The notes under the pieces: model-generated
Told to the model about the DNA's origin: nothing
Database searches by the model: none
What the model saw: only the letters and a program-made list of their open reading frames with translations
Program-made: the position numbers and the translations under genes
From: Purshia tridentata
Taxonomy: Eukaryota; Streptophyta; Magnoliopsida; Rosales; Rosaceae
Direction of reading: 5' to 3'
Length of the DNA stretch: 59,783 nt
NCBI GenBank assembly: GCA_003254885.1
Contig: QANT01006499.1
Coordinates: 1 to 59,783, forward strand
Shown here: positions 35,940-48,750 of the stretch, piece by piece
How the letters are laid out: each line of letters begins with the position of its first letter
Position numbering within the stretch: the first letter of the stretch is position 1

Positions 35940-38227
35940 AGAGATCAGGATGTAGTAAAGCAAGAACTAGTAGGTCTGCAGATATGTCATATGTGACTAT
36001 TGTTTAGCTTTACCTTTCTTTCTCGATCATTCTTAAAAGGCCAGTGACAGTTTTGTGCTCAACTTCTGGAGACAGTGAAAGATGTTTGCGAAAAAGCTGC
36101 AACCCCATGTCCCACAATGAACGCACATTTGGTGTTTGTTTCACATATGTTCTATCAAGATATAAGGCTATACCACGAATCATCAACATCTGGTCACAAA
36201 GGTCCTGCCAGCAACTCTCGACAAGTGATAAGAAAACTACTAAATCAGGGCTTTGGCCAACTAAAGATTGCAGTGCTGCAGCTATGTGTCTTTCACACTC
36301 CTTTTCAATCCGTTGATAAAGACTTCCTCCCATCTTGTGCAGGCAAAGATCATTAACAGCCTGAGATAACATAATTTGTTTGCCGTGAATTCCTTATGCA
36401 TTAACAGCCTGAGAGAACATTATTTTCAAATTGCAAAAAGCTATTGCAATCCAGACAGAGAGAAATATGGTTGATTCTACCTGATAAAGTTTCTCCAAGT
36501 CACATGAATCCGGTTTCTTTAAGAATATAGCACAAATTGCTGACTTCAGCTTTGCCCATGTTTCCTCTTCAAAATTTGTGGGTATTGTGGGCTTACCTTC
36601 ACAAAGGCAAAAGAAAAAATGAACATGAAATATGTCAGTAACCTTTTCAATATCTACTGTAAGTTATTTCAGATTTCAAACTTTGCCCCTATTAACAGTT
36701 TCCCACATCAAAAAATATTTTGTTGGTTGCCCAAAATTTAATAGGCATATACAACGCAATGAATAAATAACTTATACGGCTTATGGGGTATAATATTACG
36801 TTGTTGCAACTTCATAACCTCTGCAGATAACATGAGAACATGATGCGCATGAAGAGCGGATATGTGAACATGAGACAGTATGCATAACTATATTATCTCA
36901 AGTACAACTTCCATTACCAATTAATACTTAATGATAGTAATGCACAAAGATGACAGATCTCATAGAACAGACAAACCATAACTTAATAACTTGGTAATTC
37001 ATATGTTGCGGCTTGTTGCCAGACTATGAATCCGGAACACACAATCTGACATAATTTCACCTAATCAATCATAATGATTCACAGTGTAACAACATGACAA
37101 GACAGACTTTCTGCAAGAGAACTATTTCATATTGAATATATATCTATATATATATATATATATATGCCAGTACTAGATGCTACTGCAATGAAACCAGGAA
37201 AAGATGTCATCCTTAATGTAAACACTATAAGTTTTGTCAAGTTAATGGAGTGTTGTCCACTGCTATGTCAACTTCTAAATAGCACCCAAAAAAGCATAAA
37301 GATTAATTTAAACCTACTAGTGCCACAAAACGGCAGATTATAAGCTCAAGCTACTGTGTCATGTAAAACCCTCATGCTGAAATCTAACTCAGATTACCTT
37401 AACCAAAACAGTAACTTTCCTAGTTCAGTCACTGACCATATTGTGGTCACATAAGCACTTGCTATAAAAATCAGCTACTCAAACACAGTCACCCTAAATG
37501 AAGTATTTTTCATCACAAGCATCGAAATTGCGTAGGGCACACATGAGATTCGAGCACCAAAAGTTAAAATCATTAGCAGCTAAATTAGCTTGTAACAAGG
37601 AAAAGTATCTAGATCAAAAAGATAAAAGAAATTTCTGAGTTCCCACCTTATAAATGAAACAAATTGCAATATTCAATTTCACCTAATGGTAGAACCTAAC
37701 TTAAGAAATCGCCTTAGTCCGCAAAAGCCGAAGCAAAATCAAAGATCTTATCCAATCCCACAAAACCTAAAAATAACTATCGAATTACAGAGCAACAAAA
37801 TTAGGCAAAAAAGGTGAGAGCTTTTGGGATCGAGAGAAGCAGTACCTTTGACGAGCTTGATGACGAGCTTCTTGGCCGGCTGAGGGGGCTGGGCCTTCTT
37901 GCGAGCCAAATTGGCGGCGACGGCGCGGGAAGAGGGATCGTCGGGCTTGAGATCTTCGTCGAGGGCCATGGAAGAGGGGTCGAAAACGACGTCGCTGTCG
38001 TCGGAAGAGGGGTTGAAGTCCGGGTGAGTGTGAGGATGGTGATGGTGGTGGTGGAGGCCATTCTTGTTGTTGGGATCGAGAGAACAGGCCACGGCCTGAG
38101 ACTTGGCCTTTTTCATGGGTGGGCCTGCGGAGGTGGTGAAGGAGGAGGAGGAGGTGGTGCTGGTGCTGGTGCTGGTGCTAGTGTTGCTGGCTGAGGAGCG
38201 TTTTGTGGGGTGAGACATCAAACTCAT
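31227..38227 (-). CDS. CUL4: Cullin-4, scaffold of CRL4 E3 ubiquitin ligases
   Basis: CUL4 holds DDB1-DCAF substrate receptors at its N-terminus and RBX1/E2 at its C-terminus; in plants it acts in light signalling, ABA response and cell-cycle control. I rebuilt 17 coding exons: 37846-38227, 36481-36596, 36014-36360, 35518-35698, 35208-35330, 34822-35109, 34303-34428, 34047-34148, 33905-33958, 33220-33326, 32666-32726, 32438-32569, 32186-32323, 31979-32059, 31650-31730, 31453-31533 and 31227-31340. They total 2514 bases, giving 837 residues (Arabidopsis about 792). The frame closes throughout. Landmarks: NLCLHK-type N-terminus (NDLCLHK), cullin repeats, the cullin homology domain ([18 protein letters not shown]), and the neddylation site K783 in IVRIMKTRK, ending YNYLA. 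The extra length is a Ser/Thr- and His-rich N-terminus. A second in-frame ATG at 38218 would remove three residues. Confidence 0.95.
35906..35937. repeat. (GA)n microsatellite in a CUL4 intron
   Basis: Sixteen GA units in the intron between the exons at 35518-35698 and 36014-36360. On the transcribed strand it is a CT tract 76 bases upstream of the exon-3 donor side's downstream intron, not at an acceptor. Confidence 0.9.
36351..36418 (-). repeat. Duplicated 3' splice site of CUL4 exon 3
   Basis: The exon start and its acceptor (plus 36351-36378) are repeated at about 36399-36426 with few changes. Both copies read ctcag|GCTGTTAATG on the minus strand. The true exon begins at 36360; the copy would begin at 36408, adding 48 bases and an in-frame TAA after four codons. 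Confidence 0.7.
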
Positions 38228-38238
38228 CAACAGCACAT
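38227..38238 (-). promoter_or_regulatory. Three-codon uORF overlapping the CUL4 start
   Basis: In the CUL4 leader the minus strand reads ATG TGC TGT TGA. The A of this TGA is also the A of the CUL4 start codon, giving the overlap TGATG. A minimal uORF ending on the main start favours termination-reinitiation or leaky scanning control. The GA-rich leader lies at 38250-38285. Confidence 0.65.
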
Positions 38239-38399
38239 TGTAAGTGAAAGAGATAGCGAGCGAGCGAGAGAGAGAGAGAAAAAGAAAGACCAAAGCCCAA
38301 GGGAAACGAAGATTTGAGAAGAGCCAGCAAGCTGCTGATAGCCCGATATGAGAAATAAAGACAAAATGATCAAAATTGGAGCCTTTTTTTTTTTTTTTT

Positions 38400-38413
38400 N
38401 NNNNNNNNNNNNN
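38400..38413. other. Assembly gap (14 N) in a poly-T tract
   Basis: N run flanked on both sides by T homopolymer (about 38383-38399 and 38414-38430), upstream of the CUL4 leader. True length unknown. Confidence 0.99.
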
Positions 38414-38430
38414 TTTTTTTTTTTTTTTTC

Positions 38431-41400
38431 GGTGTCCTTCTAAATGACCAACATTTTGGTGTATGGTTTATATTTTGTCGATGTAATCTTTTGGTTACAC
38501 TTTTGCCTATTGATATGGTATTATGATTCACAGGATAGGATTTAATGCGGATAAACAATAACTAATTATGAATGCGGGCACGACATTGTATTAACACATC
38601 ATAAATTAATTGTAATATATTATGAATTGGTTACAATACATTTTAATTTCATAATATCAGCATTATATTGGCGTTTGGATTCATACTTATTTACTGTTCA
38701 TCTAAGGCATATCTTACCCCGTATGATTCACTTTATTGTGCAAAATTGTATTTGGAAATAATCATTTTTATACTATGTTGATAAAATGGTTAGAAGTACC
38801 GAATTGGCTTGAGATTGAAGGTACATAATGAAAATATATAACTATTGAACCCAACAGTTGGATTTCCTAAAAACTGGTCATGTTTCTAAATAAAACAACA
38901 CGTCGCGCATCCATTTCCAAACTCCAAATAGCCTAAAATTCTTTTGGGTGATTTTATGAACACTTAAAAATGGTCTCTAGATCACTACACTTCAAATGTT
39001 TTTTTAGGCCTGACACTTCTAATTGTAATCTTTAATATTCTACGACAAAGACTCTTTTTTAAAAATTGTCAAAAACGTTTTTATATTAGATACTTTAGTA
39101 GTGTTTGACATAAATAAATGTGTTTATGGATTATAAAAATATTTTTAAGTAGGTTTTTGATGAATATTTTAGAATTTTTATAAAAATTTATCTATATGCT
39201 TCTAGACGTGCGTTTTCCAAAAAAGCGCCACTGAATGTCAAACGGGTTATAAGCCTGACAGCAATTGAGTGATTAGTATCCGGTTGTGTACAGGCCACAA
39301 AACAAAGAAGAGAAGAAGTCCATTGTCCGAAACAACTTAAGGGAGAGTGCGGCCCAGTTTAGTATATAACTTTCTTCAAACCAAGTAAGCGGCCCAGTTG
39401 GCTCAGCTTAGTTTGCTTCTAAGGAGCGCATCATTTGAGCCGTAGAAGTACTTTCATAGAATGAGCACGAATAGTACATGAAAACCAAATCCACAACAAA
39501 TGGGTGGGTCTTATCTACTCCCATGGGCCCTACCCGAATAAGTTTTCAAAGGACCACTTGATATTTTATACATTTTATATTTTATTGTATTTATTAATTG
39601 ATTAAATTAGAATCTCTTCCCTTATAGTATTATGATTTATTAGAAATTAGAGGTGTGAAATTTTGTATTCATTCTCGTGTCATATTGAACCATTGTCGTG
39701 CCTGATGAGATGAAAACTTAAGTTCAACTTGATCTATTTATTTGTTTCGTGCTCATGTTAACTTAACTCATTTTGTGCTTGTGTCAACACAACTTATTTA
39801 CGTCTATGTTAAAAATTTGAACAAATGGAATGATTAAAATTAAACACTTATTATGTGTGAGATTTTCGTTAAACATAATTAAATTAAAAGAGAATCATTA
39901 AACATAGAGTTAATTGTTAATGACAAATTTGATTGAGTGAATGATATCCAGCCTTTCTTTATTGGAGCACTAAGTGATGAATTTAAATATTATGGAGTAT
40001 AGTTGATTAATTAAAAAAACAATAATGCTACACTTATTATATTTTTATATCATAATTTTATACCATCTTACATGACAATTTATATGGCATTCATACATTG
40101 GACACTAAAAAAATAAAAATAATAACCCTAAAAATAAGAAAATATCATGTTGAATACAATAATGACACATAAGATGGTATAAAAAATATAGTATAAAAAT
40201 ATAGTAAGAATAGTATTATTGTTAAACGAAACTCACCCGATATGATAAGGTATTTTGTTTAATCTTCAGCTCCGACATGATGACCAAAATATGCGACCAT
40301 GGTAGTGGTAGATGGGTCACCCACCAGCTGCCTAGGCCAAGCTAAAAAGCAAAAAGTAATAGGCTTGAGAGGCTGTGTTACCTCTTATCAAGAAATTTAC
40401 AATTCTCTAAGACGACCATACCAATAACCATTCCTGCTTTTCCATCTTTTGCTCAATTGGCTTATCTTATCATGATAACGTGCTTTGTTTCAAAAATATA
40501 TCTTACCGTTCCTAACATGCATGGCTCTCAGGCTACCGCTAGAGCGATGACCCACTGACCCTTGCTTGATTCAAAGTCTGCGACTCAGAACGAAGGACAA
40601 TTTTAACTCATATTTCAATTAACCTGATCGAATTGAGACATATATGGTGATGACAGAACATGAGTCTCATAGTTCAGTCGAGTCTTAGCCTATATAATAT
40701 TATGTCCAAAATATTAGATATATAGCCGATGATCCTGTCCGATCCTAGCTGTCCATTATTCCCAACAAACCAAAAGAGACTTTAAAATGCATGGTTCATG
40801 GGTGACCCTTAATTAAAAATAAGCTACAATGCATGCATGCACGCAAGTGTAGAATGATAGGATCATGGAAAAGAAGCATGTCTTTGAGCAAACACAGACA
40901 TGTGCATCTGCGTGTGTTCAAATATGAATGAATGCATTTGCACCACCTCATCACTAGCTAATTAGCTCTCCATCACTTTTCAGCACAGCAGTGCTAAGGC
41001 CCCTTTTCTTTCTTCTTCCATGATGCTTCCTCTTTAACAAAAGCTAGCTACCATTTTGGCCAAAAACAAAAAAACAAAAGCTAGCTACCATATTGCATGT
41101 TCTTTATAACAAAAACTTCTTTTGGATTGGATTTCGATCCCCTCCCTTACGTATATAAATCCTTTTCGACCCATCAAAATATAATAAAAGGGAAAAAGCT
41201 AGCATTGACGTTTGACCACCTAATAAATTAACTAAGGCCACGCATGAATATAAATGGTGGGTCGAACTTCCTCTGATCCCATATATATATATGCATTTTC
41301 TTCTTTTTTTTGGGAATGAGAAATGGAAAAAGATGTTTTCAATTTATTTTTTGGGTTTTTGGGGGTACGATCTTCCATATCGATCATATCAACAAATCTT

Positions 41401-44100
41401 TATAAGATTAATCCAAAATCATATTAACGAGAATTAATTAAATTAATTTCAAATTTTGGAATCGATTTTAGAAAAGCTAATTGGATGATTGGATCAGAGA
41501 AATATAGAAGCTAGGTAGGTGGAAATTAAGAGATAAAATGATGTATGCATGCTTTAAAGTGCTAATGACTAGCTAATTCCAAAAGGTTTGATGACGAAGA
41601 GGGAGTGGTGCGCTTTTAATGAAAATAATTAAAGGGCCTTTCACCTTTGAAATGTGGGGATTTAAATATTTCTTTTTATCTCTTTTAGCAGTAATACTGA
41701 GATCAGATCACATGCTTGGCTGAATGGCTGGGGATTATCACTTGGCTCACTTTGTCAACAAAATATGGTATAAAAGCTAGAAACTTGAGGTAGCGGCAAC
41801 TTGACTTGTCTCTAGTCTTGCAGATCAGATATTACACAAAGTAATTTATCAAGTACTACACACTTCACTTATCCATCGCTGCCTGCTAACCACACCAACC
41901 ATGTCCCACCTGCTAATCTAGATATTGCAGTCGACATATACATCACTAACAAAGAGGAGGAATATTAGTCCCAAACCTCCATAGCTCCTCTTTCATAATG
42001 ATGTCATATCACCTATCTGTCATATATATATATACACGAGCTAGATTTTTATGGTACAAAAATTAATTATTAATTGTATGTGATCATAACACATAACTAA
42101 ATTTACTCTAAAATTCACCAATTAAGCTTCCGGCCTGCAAATAATGGATAAAATTAAGTTTCAGAAGCACAATATAAAATAAAAATATTATATATTTTTG
42201 TCAAATATTATTATATGGATAAGGCACATTTTGTTTGATATCTCATGCAATATACCTTTCCAACCCAAACAATCACTGCCGACAGCAAAGCTCTGATTCT
42301 TTCCATCCAAACAATTTCGTGATTTGATCAAATTAAGCTTTAACGATAGATTACTTTTCTAACATGCTCCATGATTAGATTTTAATCACTAATTCTTCAG
42401 AAAAAGATAAATTGCTGCATATGAATTGTTTCTTAATTCTGTTTTCTTAGCTAGCTAGCTTTCCATGCCCAAACTTAGTCCCTGTATTTTTTCTGCACAT
42501 GTTGCAAACTATAGGAAGCTAAATTTGACTGTGTAATGTATTTGAAGTGGGTCCTCAAAATGACAAGTTTACGTCTTGAATTTATGCAAGGCAGCTGCGA
42601 AAGCAAAGAAAAGAAACATAAGTACGTAGGATATACACTCACTCGTTAATTTGTCTTTATCATTCCCACGTATTAGAGTCATTGAAAGTCAATCCCTTAT
42701 CGATCTATATACATATAACAGATATGGCTGCCCAACTTTTTTCAGGATTCATAGGCTAGGGTAAGGGGTAACCCTATATAGTTTACCTTTGAATTTTCTC
42801 ACTAAATATAGACAGACCCAATATTAATGACATGTATATGCACTTGTTTGTCGCCTTCTCTAAAGTATTCTTATCACCTTTATTCTACTACTTGACCAAA
42901 TATATATGTATATTATTCCACCATACCATGCATATGTTTTAATTAGGATCAGATTTTTACTGTTGCATTTTCATTACAGTAAAAACTATATATTTTCACC
43001 ATTAATCAGGGTTTCCTATGCAGCTCTCAAATAAAAAGAGGGGAAATAATTTCTCTTTCTTTTTCGTCTCCTCCTATATATAAGCTTAATAATTTGTAAA
43101 GGCTGGGCATACTAGCTTGGGGTTGTTCTGGTTTAACTAACTTTAACCATGCGCCAATACGCTTTAACTTTTAACTAGTGCAAGTTTGCCAAAGTGTAGT
43201 TAAAAAAAAGATAATTGTGATTCATGATTCCATAGCAAAACCAACTTGGGTTTTTTTGATTCATTTCATAAGCATATAATATGATTTGGTCTTAATTATA
43301 TGCAATTGTAAAGTTCATATCAAACTATTTGTTTTAAGGGCTTTGTTTTGTTTAGTAATTTGTTTTTATCTTTTTACATGCATTTGTGTAAAATTGGACT
43401 CGAACTCACTTTTCATTGTCTTTTCTCCTTTTAGATAAAAATTTCACTCTTCATCCCGATTTTTAAGATTAAAAAAAGATTATACTACCTAAAAACAACA
43501 TTATTCATGACAATCAAATAATTTACATGCAACTTAATGCATATAATAAAGATAAAATTGAAATTCGGGCTTGGGTTGGGTGGGTTGAAAAGCCAACCCA
43601 AATTCAACCTGAAATACTTGGCTTGAGTCTTCAATTTGAACTCAACTATGGGAAATTCCATGAAAAGGTTGAATTCGATTTACTAAACCAAATTATAACA
43701 TGTTTAAATAATCATGATTAAAAATAGGGATTTGTGCAAAAATATAATAATGTTTTTCACCACCGTACACCCTAAGTTTTTTTTGGACCCCCAAGTTGGT
43801 CTCCCCCATATTTAATCTTAACTTAACCAAGTTAGTGGGATTTTCCCTTCGCTTTTATTGGAAGAAAGTGGCTGCGTCTGGGGGCATTTTGGTCCATATG
43901 AAGTTGGGGAGTTGCGTGGGTTGGAAAGAGACAAGTCGGCCAGTCCAAAAGATACCATCGAGTCGAAGAAATTAAAATGGGGTCACCGGCAACAAGTCAT
44001 TTAAAACCAGTTAAGAGGTAAGAGCCAAAGACAACATTGCAAGGCAAGCCAACGCTAAAACCTCTCCAACCCCCAAAAATTTCAACCAAGAAAAGAAAGG
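38431..44100. other. Intergenic region between CUL4 and GH17, with transposon remnants
   Basis: No gene seen in about 5.7 kb. The stretches 38560-38680 and 39650-39850 contain 'cgtgtcatattgaacc / gtgctcatgttaacttaactc' type text resembling decayed transposon ends. A MITE lies at 40018-40223. Short repeats 'aaagctagctaccat' occur at about 41040-41095. The right end is promoter for the GH17 gene. Confidence 0.4.
40018..40223. mobile_element. MITE with ~53-bp terminal inverted repeats
   Basis: The left end (aacaataatgctacactt ... ataccatctta, 40018-40070) and the complement of the right end (aacaataatactattctt ... ataccatctta) align over about 53 bases at an estimated 80-87% identity. The 100-base centre is non-coding. 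It fits a non-autonomous DNA transposon; the superfamily is not clear because I cannot define the target-site duplication with certainty. Confidence 0.75.
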
Positions 44101-44199
44101 AATTCTCAGCTTCTTCTTCTCCTCTACACAACTCTATATCTCTTCCTCTCTCTCTCACTTTCTTCCCCATTCTTCAAACTACTCTCTCTCTCTCTCTCT

Positions 44200-45804
44200 A
44201 TGGCAACATTTGTTAGCAGAGTTGCCATGATCAAAGTTTTACTTCTATTTTCACTATGTTTCCCAGGTACCCTTTTCGTTTTTCCTTCTTATTGGCTTTG
44301 TTTTGTTCATTTGTTCATGTTTGGTCAACAAGATTTCACTAATGTACCTTCTGCTTAATTTGGTTTTTGTGTGTACAACTTTTACAGAATTTGGTTCCCT
44401 ACAAGGAGTTGCATCACTTGGCATAAACTATGGCCAAGTTGCCAACAATTTGCCACCACCCGAGAAAGTCCTCGACCTCTTGAGCTCCCTCAAGGTCACC
44501 AAAGCAAGAATTTACGACACCAATCCGCAAGTACTCACAGCATTCGCCAATTCTGGCGTTGAGCTAATGGTGACAATCGAAAACGCAATGCTGGGACAAT
44601 TGATGAACCCTCAACAAGCCCTTCAATGGGTCAGCACCCACATCAAGCCTTATGTTCCTGACACAAGGATCACAAGCATTGCAGTAGGGAATGAGGTCTT
44701 CACAGACGATGACACAACGGTACTACTAGAAAATCTTGTCCCAGCCATGGTGAGCATTCAGAGGGCACTAGCTCAGCTAGGCCTTGATGCATACATTAAA
44801 GTTTCAACACCTTGTTCTTTAGCAGTGCTTCAAGAATCTTACCCACCTTCTGCTGGTAGCTTCAAAAGTGAGGTATCTGGGGTCATGTCACAATTGTTAC
44901 AGTTCTTGTCAACCACAAAGGCTCCTTTTTGGATCAATGCCTATCCATATTTTGCATACAAAGGTGACCCAAATAGGGTCTCTTTGGACTATGTGCTTTT
45001 CAATCCAAACCCAGGAATGACTGACCCTTATACCAAACTACAATATGACAACATGCTCTATGCTCAAGTAGATGCAGCCATTTTTGCTATGGCTAGGCTG
45101 GGATTCAATGGAATAGAAGTGAAGGTCTCTGAGACTGGCTGGCCATCCAAAGGGGACACCAATGAAATTGGTGCAACTTTACAGAATGCTGCTATTTACA
45201 ATAGGAATTTGCTGAGGAGGCAGCTGGAAAATGAAGGGACACCTTTGAGGCCTAAGATGAGGCTGGAAGTCTATGTGTTTGCTCTTTTCAATGAGGATAT
45301 GAAGCCTGGACCGACTTCGGAAAGGAACTATGGTCTCTTTCAACCTGATGGGACTATGGCTTACAATGTGGGGTTGTCTGCCTTGTCAACTACTTCATCA
45401 ACATCAACAACAAACTCAACCTCATCAGCTTCCATTTCTGATATTACTTCCTCTGCCACCAAGGTAAAGTCATAGGTTCTTTTTTACTTCCTCACAAAAT
45501 TCTTTTTTCCTTGATCATAGACTCATAAACACAGAAATGTGTAAATGGGCCAAAAAGGCAAAAGTGTAAGAGAAATGTGTATATACATATGTACTTGTAT
45601 ATATCAACGAAATGAGAGGAATTAATTTCTAGATTGGGTGAATATAGTACTGATGTGTTGTTTTCTTTTATTCCTTTTCTGTCTTCCTATTTAAATGGAA
45701 TTCACTGTGAACAGGCTGCAACTGTGGAATGTCATCAAAGGTTGGTGTTCTGGATGTTTGTTTGTATGCTGACCTTCCAAGTTTATATGAGAAGAACATT
45801 TTAA
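44200..45804 (+). CDS. Glucan endo-1,3-beta-glucosidase, GH17 (At1g30080-like)
   Basis: Hydrolyses beta-1,3-glucan (callose or fungal wall glucan) outside the cell. Three exons: 44200-44266, 44388-45463 and 45715-45804, total 1233 bases, 410 residues. A signal peptide (MATFVSRVAMIKVLLLFSLC) comes first. Mature GH17 sequence begins near SLGINYGQVANNLP. The acid/base is E125 (AVGNEVF) and the nucleophile E271 (VSETGWPS). There is no X8 carbohydrate-binding domain. After the barrel come a Ser/Thr-rich linker (about 362-380) and a hydrophobic tail from exon 3 (RLVFWMFVCMLTF), which suggests GPI anchoring although it ends in polar YMRRTF. Retention of intron 2 gives V-K-S-stop and a tail-less protein of 384 residues. 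The leader (44100-44199) is CT-rich. Confidence 0.93.
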
Positions 45805-46380
45805 GCAAATGGGAGTTGTTGTAAATATTACTTTTTGGTGAGAAAAAACTGGGGTTTTAGGCTAATTGGGTCTTTTCATGTTCCCACATAAAAGAGATCC
45901 CCTCAAAAACAGGGTACCCATTATGCACAGTGGGTTTGGGAATGGGATAATGAGCTTCTATTCTTCAAAAACACAACGACTTCAGTGGGCCATGACCTTC
46001 ATCAGATGGGTATCATGCATCATTTCCTAAACATGTCCCACACTGAATTACACCACAATTTCCACCAGAAATTGATCATCATGCAGCAGCTTAATTAGTA
46101 TTTTTATTTTGTTAATTAGGGAATAGAAAGCCATTATTTGACTTTAGTAACTGTGACAAGTCAATCGTCTCAAGATTATGTTGTAAAAATAATTAATCTT
46201 CAATTCACTTCCTTTGTCATGCATGTAAAGATGTTGTTTCTAGAGAAAAACTAGAATATATAGTGAGAATACAAATGGCTCTCTTCATTGGTTGCAAGGA
46301 AAAGCTATTTCCTTTGAAACGTGGAATCCATAACTGTTCCTGCATATATCTAATAATATTTCTCAAATTTGCTCTCTCTA

Positions 46381-46383
<3 letters not shown>

Positions 46384-46414
<31 letters not shown>
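46384..46414. repeat. (CT)n microsatellite
   Basis: About 15 uninterrupted CT units. Confidence 0.95.
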
Positions 46415-46418
<4 letters not shown>

Positions 46419-47865
46419 CTCCCTACTATCTCAGATCAAATATGACACATAAAGTTCAACTAAAAAAATGAGATAATGAGAGCCTAAAGTGTAAAAAGGG
46501 AAAGGCCTTGTTTGGTTATTTTTATTATCCTGATTAAGCTAGCAGACAATGGGCGGCAAAGCTTTATTCCCTCCCTGGCCAAATAACCGTCAGCATTAGT
46601 CATTGCCTTGCCAATGACCAATCCTTTATGCAAAGGAAGCTTTTATTTCAGCTTTTCTTTGTCTGTATTATAAGAGCTGGGGGCAGACAATGTAAGCTCA
46701 GCCTTACTTCAACCTGATGAGGATGGTCTACCCATTGACATGTGCTGCACATGCACTCCAACAAATTTTCTCACCCCCACTAAGAAATTCTCAATTTTCG
46801 TATTTAAAACAAAAGGAATCAAGAAATATGAGATGATTGTGTGGAAAATATTTGCTTTCTTTGAACCTTTTACTGGAATTAACATTTAACAACTAATCTA
46901 AGTCGGCAGAAAATTGTTGTAGCTCGGCGTTTTGTTGGCTTTTTTGGCCAAGACATGTTCTAGTGGCAATGTGGCATACATCATATTTGGGTTGTTATAT
47001 ATTAAACACTGGCCAGCTCTGGTCTTGCTGAAAAATTAAACAAATTAGACATATTTTTGTGACTAGACAAAAGCATATGCAAGTGTCATTCCATATTTCA
47101 TAGCTAGCTAGGTAGCTATCTAGTACTGCATGCATGACTTGTTTAATTTGGATTCTTCAGAGGCTTAGATACATATATGTCATATTTGTTTTGTTCATTT
47201 TATTTGACAATATGGTTCCTATTATTTTTGATGTCATGTCATACATATGTTTCTGTCCAATATGTCTCAGACATGCTTATCTGTCAACATTTTGGGTCAG
47301 TTCATGTTATATCTTGTTAATTGTCTTCTTCTTCTTAATACCCTTAACCTTAATGCTGATTGAATGTAGGACCAATATTCTCTCACTCACTCAAATATAA
47401 TACATATAATATATATGGTAAAATCACAATGCTCAAGGCTCTTTCCATACTTCACCATATTGCATGGCTTGGACTTGGCAAGTTTTTGGTGCCTTTTAAC
47501 CCAACTTTTGGTTTTGAACGTTTAAATGATGAGACTTGCTATGTGCAGAGATTACCAAGCCAAAAGCGCAGGACGCTGCTATGGTCCTATGGTCCGCCAT
47601 AGTTTTTAAAATTGATTCTGTCGGCACAATGATCTGATCTGACACAGAATATATGGTCTCCTTTTCTATATTATGCTCCTTGGACAAACATTAGTTTAAT
47701 CATTCATTGATTGCCACATTAACATGCTGAATTATTCATCATTGTATTCCAAAATGGTTGAAGTATTCAGATATTTGAAATTGAATACTTACTGTACATG
47801 TATATCCCACAAACCTGTTCTGTGTAATTACTCAAAACATAATAAAAAGAGTCTTGTATATTCAA

Positions 47866-47868
<3 letters not shown>

Positions 47869-47903
<35 letters not shown>
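47869..47903. repeat. (TA)n microsatellite
   Basis: About 17 uninterrupted AT/TA units. Confidence 0.95.
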
Positions 47904-47905
<2 letters not shown>

Positions 47906-48750
47906 GTGAAGCTGCCTTTGACCCCTTATGAAATGATAGTGGACATAAAATGGGTTTTATGAATGTAACATAGTGCCATAACCCCTGCTTTTGTTTCCAA
48001 AGGTCAAAGGCAATTGTCTGGTGGTGGTAGTTAATTTCTTGAGAATTGTGATTTTAATAGGGGCACAATGACAGGTTGATTAGCTTCATATACCATGATA
48101 TGATCCATTATTAGGCTTTAATTACTTCTTTAATGGTACCTTTAAATTTAATGTGTATAATGATTATAATCTGTGGAAGTTGCTTTTGTAAAGTGGCATC
48201 AGCCTCTTTTTTTCTAGGCCATATCAAAGGCACCATCTTTCACATGGAAGTTTTCAGCAGTTGCTTAGTCAGAAGGACATCAACAGTAAACAATAATATG
48301 AAAACAAGATACATAAAACTTATTAAGATGTTTGTTATATATGGCTAGTGATGTGTATATTGCAGTTTTGAGTGGCTCATTATGCAGTCTGCACATGTAA
48401 GTGTTCTTTAGGATGATTAGAGCTATACAAATACTGCTCAAAAGTCAGAATCATGAGTCTTTACAGCCTTATAGAGGGTGTATATTTTTTTTGTTATAGT
48501 GCTATTTAGCCTATTTTGGTTCATTGTGGAAGAAAAAGCACATAAAGATCAAAGATTGATATTAACACACCAGCAATCTACATCTGAGAACTTTGATACA
48601 TTTCTCAAAATGGTAATGAACATATATACATATATATCTAGCTAAGTCAATATATATTCTTTAATAATTCTCAAATCCTTTCTCAGTAACCTAGCTCAAA
48701 TGATCTGCAATGTATGTCTGCATGTGCAATAGGCTCTTTCTATGTTTAAT

